DNA of 64,000 bases. It comes from Sequoia sempervirens (lineage: Eukaryota > Streptophyta > Pinopsida > Cupressales > Cupressaceae). Position numbers and translations under genes: made by a program. The notes beneath the pieces are model-generated. The model was not told the origin of the DNA. It was given only the letters and a program-made list of their open reading frames with translations, and searched no databases. Shown piece after piece: positions 44,331-57,332 of the stretch. Every line of letters begins with the position of its first letter. The first letter of the stretch is position 1. The stretch spans positions 81,685 to 145,684 of the forward strand of contig VDFB02321322.1 of the NCBI GenBank assembly GCA_007258455.2, written 5' to 3'.

Positions 44331-46569
44331 ATGTGCTTAAAACAGGCCCTTTGTCAATTGTCGATATTGAAAAGGTGGTTGGAGCAAAACATTTTTGGAA
44401 GGCCCATGGGTGGCCCCCTTCACTCATGTACCCCCCCGTGTTGGGTCATACCATCATTTAATCTTGGCAAAAAATTTAAATATCCATGCACCATCTGTTC
44501 CTGTAGTAAGTTCCTTTTTTTCTGGCAATGAGCATTGAACTCTCCTCTTACATCCAAGGAAGCTATTGGGAAAACAGAGGTGGAATGATCAGGCCACAAA
44601 ATAACAAAGAAATAGAAACATTGGATAAGTTGAAGGAATAATGTTTCTATTTTAGTACTTTTTTCCCAAAACCTTAGCAATGGAAATTATTTCCTAAAGA
44701 GTAGTAGGAAGGAAATTACTCAGAAAAAAGACAAAGTTGTAGACCAAAGAAGATACAGAGGAGACGCAACGAATTGAAGAGATCATAATAGAAATTGTGC
44801 ACCTGCATGGGTCAAGAGCTAAATTCATTTTTTAATCAAAGGAAAGCAACATACAAACATATACTTTTAGGTTGTTAATTTATAACACTGATTTGATAAT
44901 TACGATGTGAAGACATACATATATGTGTCGTTGAAGGGCCTCACTTCATGATATTGTGGCATACCCACAACTAATTCATGTCATTAATAAACATGTATTG
45001 ATATATTAATTTTTTATAATGTATTAAATTATTAACCTGAATTTAGTACTTCGTACATTGGAAGATTAGAATATGATCCTAATGAAATCACTCACTCCTT
45101 TAAAGTTTAAACCCAAAAACTACACATGAAATTTCAAGTCTCCTTTACACAAGCTGAAAATCAATTTCAGCTTTTAAAATGTTATACAGTCTTTTCAAGA
45201 TTTTCATGTGCCTCGATGAAAAAGGCCTTTTATGCCTCAATGAAAAAGGCTTTTAGTTTTTATTCCAATGAATTTTCTTGGATACAACTGAGAGAGGATC
45301 ATGCCATGGTATTGCAATTCCAAACTATAATAAGAATACCACACAATTTGCTAGCCTCGAGTTGAATACCATCACAAACTATCCCCCTCCAAGGGTGGAG
45401 TAATTTTTCAAGGAAGGTGTGACACAATTATAACCACAATATAAGATTTAAATGGAATGATTTTAGCCAATAAACTATTACAGGGCTTAGAGAGGAAATG
45501 TAGCAATAAAGAAAGTGGCTACAAGCAAAATGTTCACAACAAGCCTTTTAAAATTAGAAAAGGTACATATTACCATAGAATTCTAGAGTCATTTTATTTT
45601 TTTCAATCAAGATAAGTGCATTAAGCTGTAAAGTGGTTAAAGTAAAAGAATTTATTTACGACAGCTGCAACACTGGAATATGAATATAGAGGCCATGGAA
45701 AAGTTGTAACTAGTGTGAGATCAACAAAAATAATTATACAAAATGTCTAAGAGAACTACAAATTAGATAAGGAAGTATTTAATGTATTCTTTCACTAGTA
45801 CAGTCCATGGGATTTGTTATCAATTAGCAAAATTGATAATTCATTCTCTGTTCCAGGAAGTGTGTTTTATATTATCTTTTGACCAGTGTGATCCATACAA
45901 TTTGTTATAGGTGTAAAACTGTTATTGAGTTCCCTGATGCACATCAGTGTGTTGAGTCTATAATATGTGAATATTAATACAATTGAGATGAACACTTTCG
46001 AGACTTAAGAGATATGTTTAAGAGTTTGGCATGGCATCTTCCTCATCTCTAAATTCTTTCTACTTTCAAGTTGGTAGATTCGGTACTTTCATGCTGTCTT
46101 TCAGATAGTACATCATTAGTTCTCACTTCTCACTTCACTAATCATGAAACTGTGTGCATATACAGACAATATTTAACTTTTCTTCCTTGAATATATAGAG
46201 AGCGGAGACATATCTTGATGGTGTGAGATCCTAGTGATGACTTCTTGGTAGTATGTCAATTTCCTATTTCCTACATAAGAATTCAATTCCCATGTCTGGT
46301 TCATATCTTCTTAACGATGTCCTGTTTTAGCTCATCTCATATTCAAGGCATCTTGTGTCTATGTGCCTTCTTGATGATGCACTCTTTCAATGCAAATTAG
46401 TTAACCCATTGACTCATTCATTTGCTGCACTCTTTCATCTGAATTCTCATAAGGTGTTGATGGCTACTATATTAGATAGCCTTCTATTTTTGTATACAAT
46501 TTTGGTAGCTTACGTTTTCAATTATTTCTTTTGTCAAGGGAGGGAGCAGGGGCAAACATATATCGACAA
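44331..46569. other. Unassigned AT-rich DNA
   Basis: No gene recognised. A 24 bp in-frame duplication occurs at 45217-45252 (tcgatgaaaaaggcctttta). The end of the stretch, before 46569, has a purine-rich run (agggagggagcaggggca) that could be an old polypurine tract. Confidence 0.35.
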
Positions 46570-47387
46570 TGTGATGTCCTATTTTATTTAATATTAAGTG
46601 CAATAATTATGTCATGCCCCTGCTAAGTAATACACCTTACAGTACTCAGATCGCAGCAGTAATATATAATTATTTATAAAAAAAATCTTGAATTAAATAA
46701 TACTTAAAACTTTGTTATGGGCTGACTCCTTTTAAAATGTGATTGCCCAAGTTAAAGAGGCATTTCATGGGCAGTGATAGAGGAATAAATAAATCAAGTC
46801 TGATATGGAATTATAATTCTGATAAAAAAAGCAGCAATCTGAATATTGGAAAGTAATTGGTATTGCCACATATTTGAATCCAATATTTATTAGTTTGTGA
46901 ATTTAGTAAAGAACGTATTTATTTATTTAATTAACTTGCTAATTCATCAAGAATCTTAGGATTAGTAATTATTCATTTGAACTTCATAAAGCAACCATAT
47001 TAGGAATTAGCACGGAAACACGATTGCTAGAGGCAGCAGACTGGTTCCCACAATATAAGTAGGCCACCCCATGTTGGATGGACGGGAGTTCCTACCACTT
47101 GTGGGCCAAGGGGTGTTATACCACGCTCTTGGGCTTAATTGTGATGAACAGTCTCCAGGCGACTTATCGTGCTTTCCTCTCCAATCCCTACTATGGTTGA
47201 TTATTGGAAATGAAACTATAGATTAGTTCCAATTAGGTGATGCTATTTATCTTAATTGTTCATTTACTCTTAAGTTCAATAACTTTTATATGATTTAATT
47301 TTAGAATACTATTTGTAAAACAAATTATATTGTTGGAATTGTTACTTTTGAGCAAAATCAGGCATACTCCAAATAGGGGACATTACA
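46570..47387 (-). mobile_element. Solo LTR S, TGTAATGTCC family
   Basis: Ends TGTGATGTCCTATTT and AAATAGGGGACATTACA are near-perfect inverted repeats. The duplication GACAA flanks it at 46565-46569 and 47388-47392. 818 bp, no coding region. Orientation is chosen because the minus strand begins with the standard TGTAATGTCCCC. Confidence 0.7.
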
Positions 47388-47392
47388 GACAA

Positions 47393-47967
47393 GGCCAAGA
47401 AGGGCATCATCTTTTTATTTATATTTTTTTTAACGTGAGGTTTAAATCTTTGTTTTATTTGTATGATGTCCCTCCCATGTCTGAGATCCCTTGTCTCCAA
47501 TACAATACAGAATGACTAAAGCATCAAATAGTTGTTTTCTTTTTCCCATACCCATAGCTCACTTTTCTGACATCTGCTTTCAAAGTTGAAACATGTTCTC
47601 CATCCACGCATGTTTTTCCACTATGTAGTTATTCAATTTAAATTGTGTAGAAAATCAAACTCTAATCATATTTTTAGTATTAGCATTTTCTGATTCCTTT
47701 CCACCAAAAAGAAAATCTTGATGCCCAGCTTTGCTAGGCCTGATTGTGAAAATCTTCCTGTTCACAAATAGTTTTCATTAGTAACAGAATACTTAGAGAA
47801 TATTGAGTTGTTTACAAGTCAATTTTGACACTTTTCTCGCCAAAAGCACGTGTCCCCTTCATCAAGGACTAGTATATCATATTAACTGCTTTACAAAGCA
47901 CTTGCCCTATGAAACTAAACTTACAGAACAGATCATGTGGGAAGTACAAATGAAAAGCAACCCTTAC
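47393..47967 (-). other. Putative intron 2 of the TGD3-like gene (start)
   Basis: Begins on the minus strand with GTAAGGG at 47967-47961 and runs leftwards with no recognisable coding exon. Its 3' end is not visible. Confidence 0.4.
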
Positions 47968-48096
47968 CTTAAAGCTTACTCCTCTTAGAATATGCTTCTC
48001 ACCAAATGACTTGTGAATATTTCTGCACTCAATGAGAACCTCGGAGTCATCCTCAAATGCTTTGCTTACTGTTGGCTCTTCTAATTGTGTTGCATC
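47968..48096 (-). CDS. TGD3: TGD3/ABCI13-like ABC ATPase, exon 2 (partial gene)
   Basis: 129 bp, 43 codons, bounded by a consensus acceptor (tgttttgcaacatcag) and donor (AAG|GTAAGG), phase 0 at both ends. It encodes the start of an ABC nucleotide-binding domain: DDSEVLIECRNIHKSFGEKH then ILRGVSFK, with the A-loop aromatic (Phe of SFGEK) preceding the expected Walker A. The string VLIEC..(I/V).KSFGEKHIL.GVSFK is characteristic of plant TGD3, the ATPase of the chloroplast inner-envelope TGD1-TGD2-TGD3 lipid importer. Walker A, the signature and Walker B exons must follow but are not found before 40500. Confidence 0.75.
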
Positions 48097-49662
48097 CTGA
48101 TGTTGCAAAACAGAACTGTGTAAATGTGCGAAGCAAGAGCAATCAATTATAGCTTTCAATAGAAGATAATATTGATGAACACTCAATGCAAGTGCCACAC
48201 TTAACGGACAAGCTACTGCATAGCATACCAGAGGCATAAACAGACACTAGAAATCTCACATGGAGCTAACCTAAGAATAATCCAAAGTTTCTTATTCAAA
48301 CTTAAGCTGTATGTGAGTAATCTTACCAAATAGATGTATGAAATACAAACCCACCTTAGCTTTCCAACAGAGCAGACACATAGTTTCTTGTCTGGTTCTC
48401 AAAAGTAAGTACTTATGTGCATTATTCACTATAGCTAATATGATACAACAAAACTTACTCCCAAACATGGCAAAACAGTGTACTTAGCAGAAAAGGTGAG
48501 CTTCTCTGTCTTGGGAATATTTTACTTTTTAGCCAAATTTTATATATGAACTTACCTGAATTTGCAACGGAGCTGACATGGTGAATTTGATCTGATGATT
48601 AAACTAAGCACTAGGACACACTGGTGATTATCATCTACATCACAATACAAACATCCTAGCATGATGATCTCTCAATGTAATCTTGAAACCTGGATAATCT
48701 TAAGTGTGCTAAATTTCAGGGATTCTAGGCTGTTCCTAACTCACAACATCCATGGGAGACCTCATATGATCTATAGGATAACAAAATTACATAAACAACT
48801 TGAGCCAAAATGCTTGCAAAGAAACAAACTCTCGCTCCATGGTTATCCAAAATCATTTACTTGTGTTCTAAAACATCCTTAATGCAACTGACTAGCTGAT
48901 CGGGAGTGAATTCAGCAGGAAAATGTTTTTAAACTCTTAATATGTCAATCCCTGGTGCATTCAGAAATAACAAAAATGTTGACCGAATGGGAAGTACAGA
49001 ATTAAAGACACAGACAGAATTTAATTTTAGCGTTGACACTGACAATTCCCATTCTGATCTCAGACACAACCTTGAAAACAGTCAATTTCTCCAATTCATC
49101 CTTGTATAGAGCCCTGGCTAATCTTCGGTGTATCATTCCAATTGAATGAGATGTCCCCAAAGACCCAACATAATCATGGGCCCAAATCATCATTGAGGAA
49201 GAGTTAGCAAAGGCTCGCTGTGCAACTAACATGGACTAAGCCCACAGCCCAATATTGGGAGGAATACAAACACACATTAACCGTCATTCTCAGAAGAAAA
49301 TTTCAGCTCAACTGAACTTAAATTTTATCTTAATTATTCTTAACATACATCAGCTCTCACACCCAGAACAAATTTTTAACTCAACTGCTCTTAAAACTTC
49401 ACCTTAATTAAGTTCTACCTTAAATGAAGACTGGACCACCAAAACCCATACAAAATGAGGGCATATAAGGATATAACCCAATTCGGAGGGAGCAAACAAA
49501 CTTAGATAAAAATAGTCAAATTTTACAGCAAATGATAGAAATATATCGCAACAGAATCCCAATAAAAATGACAACTAGATAAAAATAAAAAATCCAAAAC
49601 AGAACATAAATGAGACTTAGATAAAAATAAAAAACCCAAAACGGAACACAAGTGAGACTTAC
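48097..49662 (-). other. Intron 1 of the TGD3-like gene
   Basis: 1566 bp, GTAAGT...CAG on the minus strand. A 76-codon frame at 49002-49232 (minus) is unrecognised and not supported as an exon, because exons 1 and 2 join directly in phase 0. Confidence 0.65.
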
Positions 49663-49875
49663 ATTGATAATAAGTGCTGGTGAATCTTGGTACCGACTTC
49701 TTGCAGAAGAAACAGAGCAGGCACAAATAACTCTACTGTGATCACCTTTCTTCAGGCCCAAATACCTGGACGGACAATTTGACGGCAGATTCATCTGGCC
49801 TTGAGAATTTCTGGAAGGTTCGAGAAATGATGTGGGTAGGCGTAAATGCGAAGAATAAAGAAAAGATTTCGCCAT
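49663..49875 (-). CDS. TGD3: TGD3/ABCI13-like ABC ATPase, exon 1 with transit peptide
   Basis: 213 bp, 71 codons, from ATGGCGAAATC at 49875 to a donor GTAAGT at 49662-49657. The N-terminus MAKSFLYSSHLRLPTSFLEP is Ser/Thr-rich, hydroxylated and poor in acidic residues, as in a chloroplast transit peptide; SRVICACSVSSARS around residue 47-60 is a plausible cleavage region. It joins exon 2 in frame (…PALIIN|DATQLEEP). In Arabidopsis TGD3 is a stromal ATPase needed for ER-to-plastid lipid import. With the present data the gene may be intact with long introns or truncated. Confidence 0.7.
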
Positions 49876-50838
49876 TAATTCTCTTGGGTTTTATTTTTCC
49901 GGTGTTTAACGTATCCGCTCTGAACCAGCAATTTTGTGTATCAAATGAAAGCTATTTTAAGAGACAGTTCCAAAAAAGAAAGTCTGCCCCGAATTGGGCA
50001 GCATCTGGTCTCTTCGAAGAAATGCGCTTAATGCTTTTTTCGGTTTAAGTACTGTTCGATCAAGTTAAACGAAGCCCTATCTAATGGCCCTTGAAGTAAA
50101 ACGTGCCAAAATTCTATCTAAAATCGAAACAAATGCCACGATACTGCGTCCAATTCTATATTTCATGGTATGGATAGATTTTGTATTTCAGAAGAGAAAT
50201 CCAGCACAGGAGGAGATTCTTTGATTGGTCCTCAGTCCAAAACATGCCAAATTTCAACGTAGGATTCATATTGTTTGTATTGTAAATATTCCTTGCTTAG
50301 TTATAATCAGCAAACCAAACCTTCCTTTAGGTCTTGGTCAGCATAAAATTTGATCTTTGTGTGAATTTTGTGGAAGTTTTGTGGTCTTTGTCCGCCATAT
50401 GGATGATGGATGTGACTTGAACTCTTGTAATGATGAAATTGCATGCCCATGCCATTTTTCATTTAATTTTGTTTTTATTTTGATAGGAATGTTTTAATCT
50501 AATAATATATATCAATAATAATATTTTTTTATTGGATTTGGTTTTTATTGTGATTTGATTTTTTTTTATTTTATATGAATTTCAATTAATATCTATGTAT
50601 TTACTATCTATTTGTCTCTATCTTAATTTTAATGGTATCAATTTTTAGATGTTCATTCTTTATTTCAAAATCAAAACATTATCTTTTCAATTTATTTTTT
50701 ATTGGCGTAGGATTGATTAAGTCAATCTCAAGAAGCATGAGAGTGACCTCAAAATCCAAGGCCTCAAATTCAATTTTAAATGTCTCCACATTGATCGAAA
50801 TGAGTCCTCCTAGCACACATTTTGAAAGGAAGCAGAGG
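49876..50838 (-). promoter_or_regulatory. 5' flank of the TGD3-like gene
   Basis: Upstream region up to the LTR of copia H at 50839. AT-rich from 50450 onward. No TATA box can be assigned with confidence. If functional, its promoter lies within <1 kb of a retrotransposon LTR. Confidence 0.35.
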
Positions 50839-51406
50839 TGTAAAATATTCTTCTTACACTAATACATGTGAAGAGATAATCTAGGAAAAGAGATGTGTGC
50901 AGATATTAAAATAATCATACAATTAGAAGGAAATAAACACAAAAATAGTATACCATATCATAGTGATTTATGTGGGGAAAACTCCTTCAAGAGAAAAAAC
51001 CCCACACTCTAAAGTGACTCAATGTATTATTCAATAATCGACAATACACTTGTAGAGTCTAAGTCTTTTACAAGGGTATCATCAATAAGAAATCTCAAGC
51101 AATTCTAGCAGCATAACAATACCTATAAAACTCACTATGTCAGCCTCTATTGTCTGGGTGAATGTTAATAGCACATCAAAAAAGTTAATTTACAATGACA
51201 TGGGCACTAAAAGCATGGGTCGAAAAAATAATATGAAAACGCCAAGAATGACCAAAAATAGCTAAAAAAAATTAGGGGCAACGCCTCCCCTAAACCCCTT
51301 AGTGGGGGGAGCCCTCGACTTCACATGGGAGGGCACTTCAGACCTAATTATCACAAAGAATATATATATTACATATAGGATTGCAAGCTTGGGACATTTC
51401 CTTGCA
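50839..51406 (-). mobile_element. 3' LTR of minus-strand copia H
   Basis: Minus strand TGCAAGGAAATGTCCC (51406) to GAATATTTTACA (50839), 568 bp, directly after the polypurine-like gacaagtgggagaa. Contains a TATA-like gtatactattt. The flank AGAGG (50834-50838) has no partner in the window. Confidence 0.6.
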
Positions 51407-51872
51407 TTCTCCCACTTGTCAAACACCTTGTAAGAGCAAAGGGAATACCAACATTATCAACTAGTTGTTATGGGCCAAGAGGCTCATAGACTCGCAACAC
51501 CACCTAACCTTCTATGTGTTCAATGGCTTCATCAATACATCTACAACATTGTATAAAGAGCCTTTTTCCAACATCACCATCCCATCCTCTTCCATGTCTC
51601 AGAGGAAATGATATTAGACGCCAATATGCTTCATCCTCACATGAAATGTTAGGTTATTTGCCAAACAGATGGTACTTTGACTATCACACTTAACTATAAT
51701 AGCTCTCTAACTTAGCTCCATGTCTAAACACAATCTTACAAGTCAAAAGGCCTCCTTACAGGCATGAGTAGCTACTATAGACTAGACCTCAATAGTTGAC
51801 AAAGTGGCCACCTAATGCTTGTTCATATAGGTCATTGCTCCACCAAAAATACTAAGCACATATCTACTAGTA
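51407..51872 (-). pseudogene. Copia H: RNase H C-terminus
   Basis: Minus-strand frame (with stops) reads TSRYVLSIFGGAMTYMNKH, ATLSTIEV (Glu of the RNase H active site), VRLCLDMELS, VKCDSQSTICLANNLTFHVR (Asp kept), MKHIGV..YHFL..MEEDGM, then CCESMSLLAHNN. This is the typical end of a copia polyprotein before the LTR. It is cut at 51873 by LTR G; the rest lies beyond the window. Confidence 0.8.
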
Positions 51873-52463
51873 TGTTACACCTCGTTTCTCAGTTACCAGG
51901 TTACTTTTACCTTCGTGAGTAAATATGATGACAAATGTAAATCATGACTTTAATATGTTTAATAGGTGAATGAAATGCCTAAATATGCATTAAGATGTTA
52001 TTGATTTTTAGGGTATGATTATGTTTTGAATATGCTAAGTGAAAATGCAATGAATGAATACATATTGTAATATGATTACTTTGATGCTTGGATGATGCAA
52101 ATGATTTATAATGCAAATGAATTTCATGTGAATGGCTAACTACCTTTGTGATGCACTAAGTTGGATGCAGGAAGGAATCAAGCTCTCAGGTACGAGAGGG
52201 AGAGTATCACTCAGGATAAGAACTTGGTCTGGTAACACTAATATGCCTATTTCAGTTATCACACACACTCACACTCTAGTTGGTTATGAAGAGTCAAGTT
52301 AGATTGGGAATTGGAAAGTATACCATTGGACATAGTTTGGGGATGATTTGGATGACTTTGGTTTTGGTCTTTGATTTCTTGATTATTCCTTAGTTTGGAT
52401 TACGTGGATAGATCTATGTTATGAGTTTATGATCTTCATGAAATCGTGCTTATATATTTATCG

Positions 52464-52475
52464 ATACATGCAAGC

Positions 52476-52511
<36 letters not shown>

Positions 52512-52523
52512 GCTTGCATGTAT
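52464..52523. repeat. 60 bp perfect palindrome
   Basis: ATACATGCAAGCATTGA at 52464-52480, an (AT)n centre, and TCAATGCTTGCATGTAT at 52507-52523 form one perfect inverted repeat with no spacer. It would extrude as a cruciform or form a long RNA hairpin. Confidence 0.9.
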
Positions 52524-52766
52524 GTATGTATGTATATACACTCCATGAATATGCATATCAATGAATATATATACATAATTATGTTTAATAAGGGATAGTA
52601 AATATGATGTGTATATGTATATATATGTATATATGTTTATTAAATGTATGTATCAATAATGTATACATACATAAAGATGTCTATAATAATATATGTAAAT
52701 ATATGTATATTTATATATGTGTTTGTTAATATATATATATGATTGACAATTAATGGATTTAATGAA

Positions 52767-52768
<2 letters not shown>

Positions 52769-52819
<51 letters not shown>
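52769..52819. repeat. (TA)n microsatellite
   Basis: About 25 uninterrupted TA units within LTR G, surrounded by degenerate TATATG runs from 52550. Confidence 0.95.
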
Positions 52820-52822
<3 letters not shown>

Positions 52823-55316
52823 TAAAGTTATAATATATACATATTAAATAGTATATATATTATTATATATTTAAAATATTATAAGTGTAAAACGTCGATG
52901 CATATATAATGCGCTCAAATGAACAAAGTCTAAGAAAAAGAATAAGCAAGAATAGTTGTCTTACAAGTGTTGGCTATAAGGCGCATAGGTTTCAATATTT
53001 ATATCTGTATTTTTTTATTAGCTAAAACTATAAATGTTGCACCACCTTACATAATGAAATGTCAATTCTATTAAAGTTAGTGGTGCTACTCACAAAATGG
53101 CGATGGAATAGCAATATATATCGCTGCATATATAGTGCTTATAACAGCAAGTAGATGCGCTTAAGGTGAAATCAAATGTTGTTTCAAACGTGTTGACTTA
53201 GTCTTTAACTGTGCATGAGAAAGGGTGCTATAATATGAAAGGTGGCACCAAAATCTATAGAAAGTGGAAACCAATAGAAGTCTTAAACTTGTGCCATGTC
53301 CAGCTAAAGCAATACAATAAGCATGAAACTCAGTCAAATGCAAAGATGGAAAAAATATGAAAGGGTAGTTGACTTGCAAACCAAATAGGAAACTTGTAGC
53401 AATGCATTGATGTGCTTGACTCAATAAAAGGAGTCATGTTGTCACAAGCATGAAGTCAACTCATCCGTTCTATGAAATTGGAAATAAGAAGACCGTTATG
53501 TGTCACAATCTGAGAGTTAAATCAGCTAAGTTGATGCATGTGAATAGAAAGGTTGCAAATTTGTTAACTTGTTTGTAGTATTATGATGCTCAAATTTAAG
53601 TATATATAGAGGTGCTCTCTTTACCATTTGTTACACTTTTCATTCAAATTTCTCTGTTGTTATTCTACTGTATTTTCTATGTAAGCATTATTTTGAGAGT
53701 TTTAAGTGAAAGGTAGAGAGATTTGTTTGTGAGTTACATTTTGTTGAGAGTTCTTGAGAGGAGGCTAGAGTTTGGAGATTAGTTGAACATTGAAGGACTA
53801 GCATTCATGGTTGTGGAGGTTGAGATTGGAAAGTAGCCTTATCAGTTGGAACTTTATATGCAGGCATGTTGATTTCTATTCCTCTATTATTTATGTTTGA
53901 AAGTTTATTTGATTATAATGCCTTTGTTTAGAAAATATTTCCTTTGGGAATGCTTGATATGCTTGTTCTTGTGAACTTAGTTATTACCTGGTATGGAATA
54001 ATCTTATGTGATTCTTGATTGAGTCTTGAATTAGTGAAACCCTCTTATTTAGGAATACATTTATATTATTTTGAGGCATGTGTGGCTTTAATACTATTAT
54101 AACTATACTTAGTTTGTTAAGACTATGTGGATGTTGCGTGAAATGTGAAATATGGAATATGTTGCTATCTTGTTTTTTTAGCTTATGATGCTAGGTAAAC
54201 CTTTGTGGATAAAGATGTTAGTATTGCAACAAGAATGATGGAATGATAGACATGTCATCATTGATAGGTTGTGTTGTCATGCAAACCATGATGATAGTCT
54301 ATACTTGATTGTTTACTCATATCTCCTTGAAACTTAGGAAGATAGTATTTTCCCTAGGGTTAGGGTGTATACTTGATTGTTATATCAATATTCAACAGTA
54401 AGGTTGAGAAATGTATTTTCTGATTATGCTATAATCATACACCTGATTAGGATTCTATTCCTATATACAAAATTCTAGGAGAGGACTCACGTTTTGGCAA
54501 CCCAAAGCCGTATAGAGAAGAGGACTTGTAGGTGTAGAAGCACAAACTCTTCTCAAGCTAATGTCCTCCAAATTATATACAAATATAGTGAACATTGTAA
54601 ACATGTGAATATTTGAGGTATATTGAAAGAGAGGCTTTATAATTTATTTATGGTCACTTGATCATTACATCACTTTTGATTGAAACCCTAGGTTGGGAAT
54701 AACCTATTTGGTTGGGTTGTTTACTTGACTATTGAATGAAGCAAATAGGTTGGGATTAACCTATATAATCTAATTAATCATTTGATTGTTGATTATATCT
54801 TTGATTGAGTCATTTACTGATGTGATTATACGCTCTTGAATGGAGTCATTTATTGATGAGATTTTACTCTTGAATGGAGTCATTTATTGACGAGATTATA
54901 CTTTTGAATGAGGTCATTTATTGATGAGATCATTCTTCTAAAAAGAAGGCACTTAATATTGTGATCATACTTTTTGAAATGGAGTCATTTAATGGTATGA
55001 CGTTATGATTACCTGGGGTGGTTAATTAGGTTATTCATGGGGTTAGATAATTCATGGAAAAGGGAGTAACCTAGTAGGTCACTTATTATGTGTGCATGTA
55101 TGGTTAGCTTGGTTATTCTTAGGGTTAAGATAATCTATGGGAAAGGGAGTAACCTTGTTGGATAGTTTATTATGTCATCACCTTAGAGTGAATGTATGTT
55201 ATGTTTATGGTCAAAACCGAATCAAGCTAAAGAGTGTGTGGACAGATGACTAGCACTTGAAGTACTGGGCATTGAATTCTTTGGCAAAAGTAGTGTATGT
55301 AGCCACTATTTATACT

Positions 55317-56526
55317 TGTAAGAGAGGGGGACCACCTCATGCAAGACCCTAGGTCACAGAGGGTCAAGACGCGAGAGGTTGCCCTAACTTACCATAGCTA
55401 AATGTATTGTTTAAGGTATGTAAGGTGAGGGTTGCAAGGACCGTAGGGCCTCTCAGCTACTCAACAAGACCGAAATGCAGAAAGAGGCTACGTGAGTTGG
55501 TTTCTAGGCTTAACACTTCATCTTGGAAAGCTCTTTGTCTGAGGAAAGAAGTGCAAACTTTGGACGACAGCACGGTGCACTAGCATCTCAAAAGTGTGTT
55601 GTAGTATGTACAAAATGCATAACGAGGTACATGCGCCTGCCACCAGTTAACGCTCCAAGCTAACTAAAGGGCCAAAACGATGTAATCCAGTGGTAAATTA
55701 AATAATCTCTAATATTGTAAAGCAAATAAACAAGAGTGATAAAGATGAGGAGAATCTCACCAATGAACTCATTTTCCAACTAATCCTCCAAGAGCTCACA
55801 CACCTACACACAGAAAGAGAGAGAATGTTGGGTGAGTTGTATATAATCATTTCCGGCCAAACCTTCATTTAGGGTAAGGTTCAAGCACCTGGGCCGTGAT
55901 ATAGCCCGCGAAATGACAAAGAAGTGATGTTCACAAGCACTACAACAAAGATTTGGCGCTACCTTAACCAAATGAGGAGGAGAGGGTAGGTTGACAACAC
56001 CAAGAGAACTGCGTCATCAGAGAAAATGAGGAACCTAAGCCCTCAGTTGGTAATAGTGGTCGCCAACCCTAGCTCTTAATCGGATTACAAGCGTGATATT
56101 ACTATTGGTGGAAATTTTCTGGGAAGGAGTGAAACAGCCCCACGAGAGGCTGAAAGCCACGCGGTAGAGTTCTTCCAATCTTTCATCCAACCCCTAAACG
56201 CAAGTTCAAAGACTAATTATGAAGGGTGAGAAAGGGAACAACATATTCGAAGCGCCTGGGTAATCGGTGAGGCTGCCATAACTCGCTTGTCACGGGAAGA
56301 GTAATGCCTCCTCATGAACGGGCCAGAATTTCTAGGGACATAAGCGATTGCACGCGACGCCTACGCTGGCCGCATCTGCGTCCCGATGTAGGCACGCCCC
56401 ACTAACACAAAATAGGGCACGGCGGATCACATCAAACAGCCATACCTAGCTTCCACTTTAGGTTTTCTAAAGTGCAATAAGGCAAAAAGGGGAATTGTAC
56501 CTAGGGTTCAAATTCGCTCTTATACA
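55317..56526 (-). repeat. 3' LTR of F
   Basis: 1210 bp, similar over its whole length to 61740-62931 but with indels and many substitutions (for example, extra sequence around 55620-55670), so F is old. Confidence 0.85.
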
Positions 56527-56545
56527 TTTTGCCCCCACTTTAGCA
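56527..56545 (-). other. Polypurine tract of F
   Basis: Minus strand AAAGTGGGGGCAAAA directly before the LTR start. Confidence 0.65.
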
Positions 56546-56807
56546 AGCACAAGTACTGATGAGTGCTCAGTAAAGTAGATCAAGAAGAGAGTAGGGTTAG
56601 AAAAGTATACCTGAACCATCGAGGAAGCAAATCGTGATATGGTGAACCTGAAGATGCAAGAAAAATAAAGGACTCCATAGTTGCTCAGAACTATGAAGTT
56701 GGAACAACAAAGTGCCTTACAGGCTCGCAGACCTGCAAGGAGGCAACCCCCAAGATCTCTCACATGGAGGAATCCCCAAGGAAGCGGACTCCGGAGATTC
56801 AAGAAGA

Positions 56808-57151
56808 GGCGACATACATCTACCCACAAATAGAACATGTCTGAAGCGACGACATATCCACCCGTAGATAGACTGTTTCTGAAGCGTCGATATGTCTACC
56901 CACAGATATAACGCATCTAAAAGTGTCGACATGTCTACCCGCAGATAGAACATGTCCAAAGCATCGATACGTCTACCTGCAAATAAAACACATCTAAAAT
57001 CGGCAACATGTCTAAAGCGTCGATATGTCTATCCACAGATAGAATGCATCTAAAAGTAGCGACATGTCTAAAGTGTTGATACGTCTACCCGCAGATAGAA
57101 CACATCTAAAAACGGTGACATGTCTACCCGCAAATAGAACATGTCTAAAGT
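56808..57151. repeat. Minisatellite in the 3' untranslated part of F
   Basis: About eight to nine copies of a 35-48 bp unit containing cgacatgtctacccgcagat and 'agaacatgtctaaag', with alternating variants. Confidence 0.75.
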
Positions 57152-57250
57152 AGTTGGTCACGTAGACCAAAAAACCTTCAAAGGGATCCCTTGGGAACCC
57201 TTCAAAAGGAGAGGGGTCCACTCAAGGGACACACTATTTGAAAAAGTAAG

Positions 57251-57332
57251 GTCTAGTCAGGCTGCCCCCAAGCTAGACGTGAAAGGACGAATGGAATGAG
57301 TCTAGTCAAGCTGCCCCCAAGCTAGATGTGAA
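57251..57332. repeat. 49 bp tandem duplication in F
   Basis: gtctagtcaggctgccccca...gaatgga and gtctagtcaagctgccccca... are adjacent, second copy incomplete. Confidence 0.75.

Noticed and set aside
49002..49232. 76-codon minus-strand frame in intron 1 of the TGD3-like gene
   Set aside because: Exons 1 and 2 join directly in phase 0; no need for it, and no recognised motif.
56808..57151. CRISPR array
   Set aside because: Units of variable length with no constant repeat/spacer pattern, in plant nuclear DNA and inside an LTR element.
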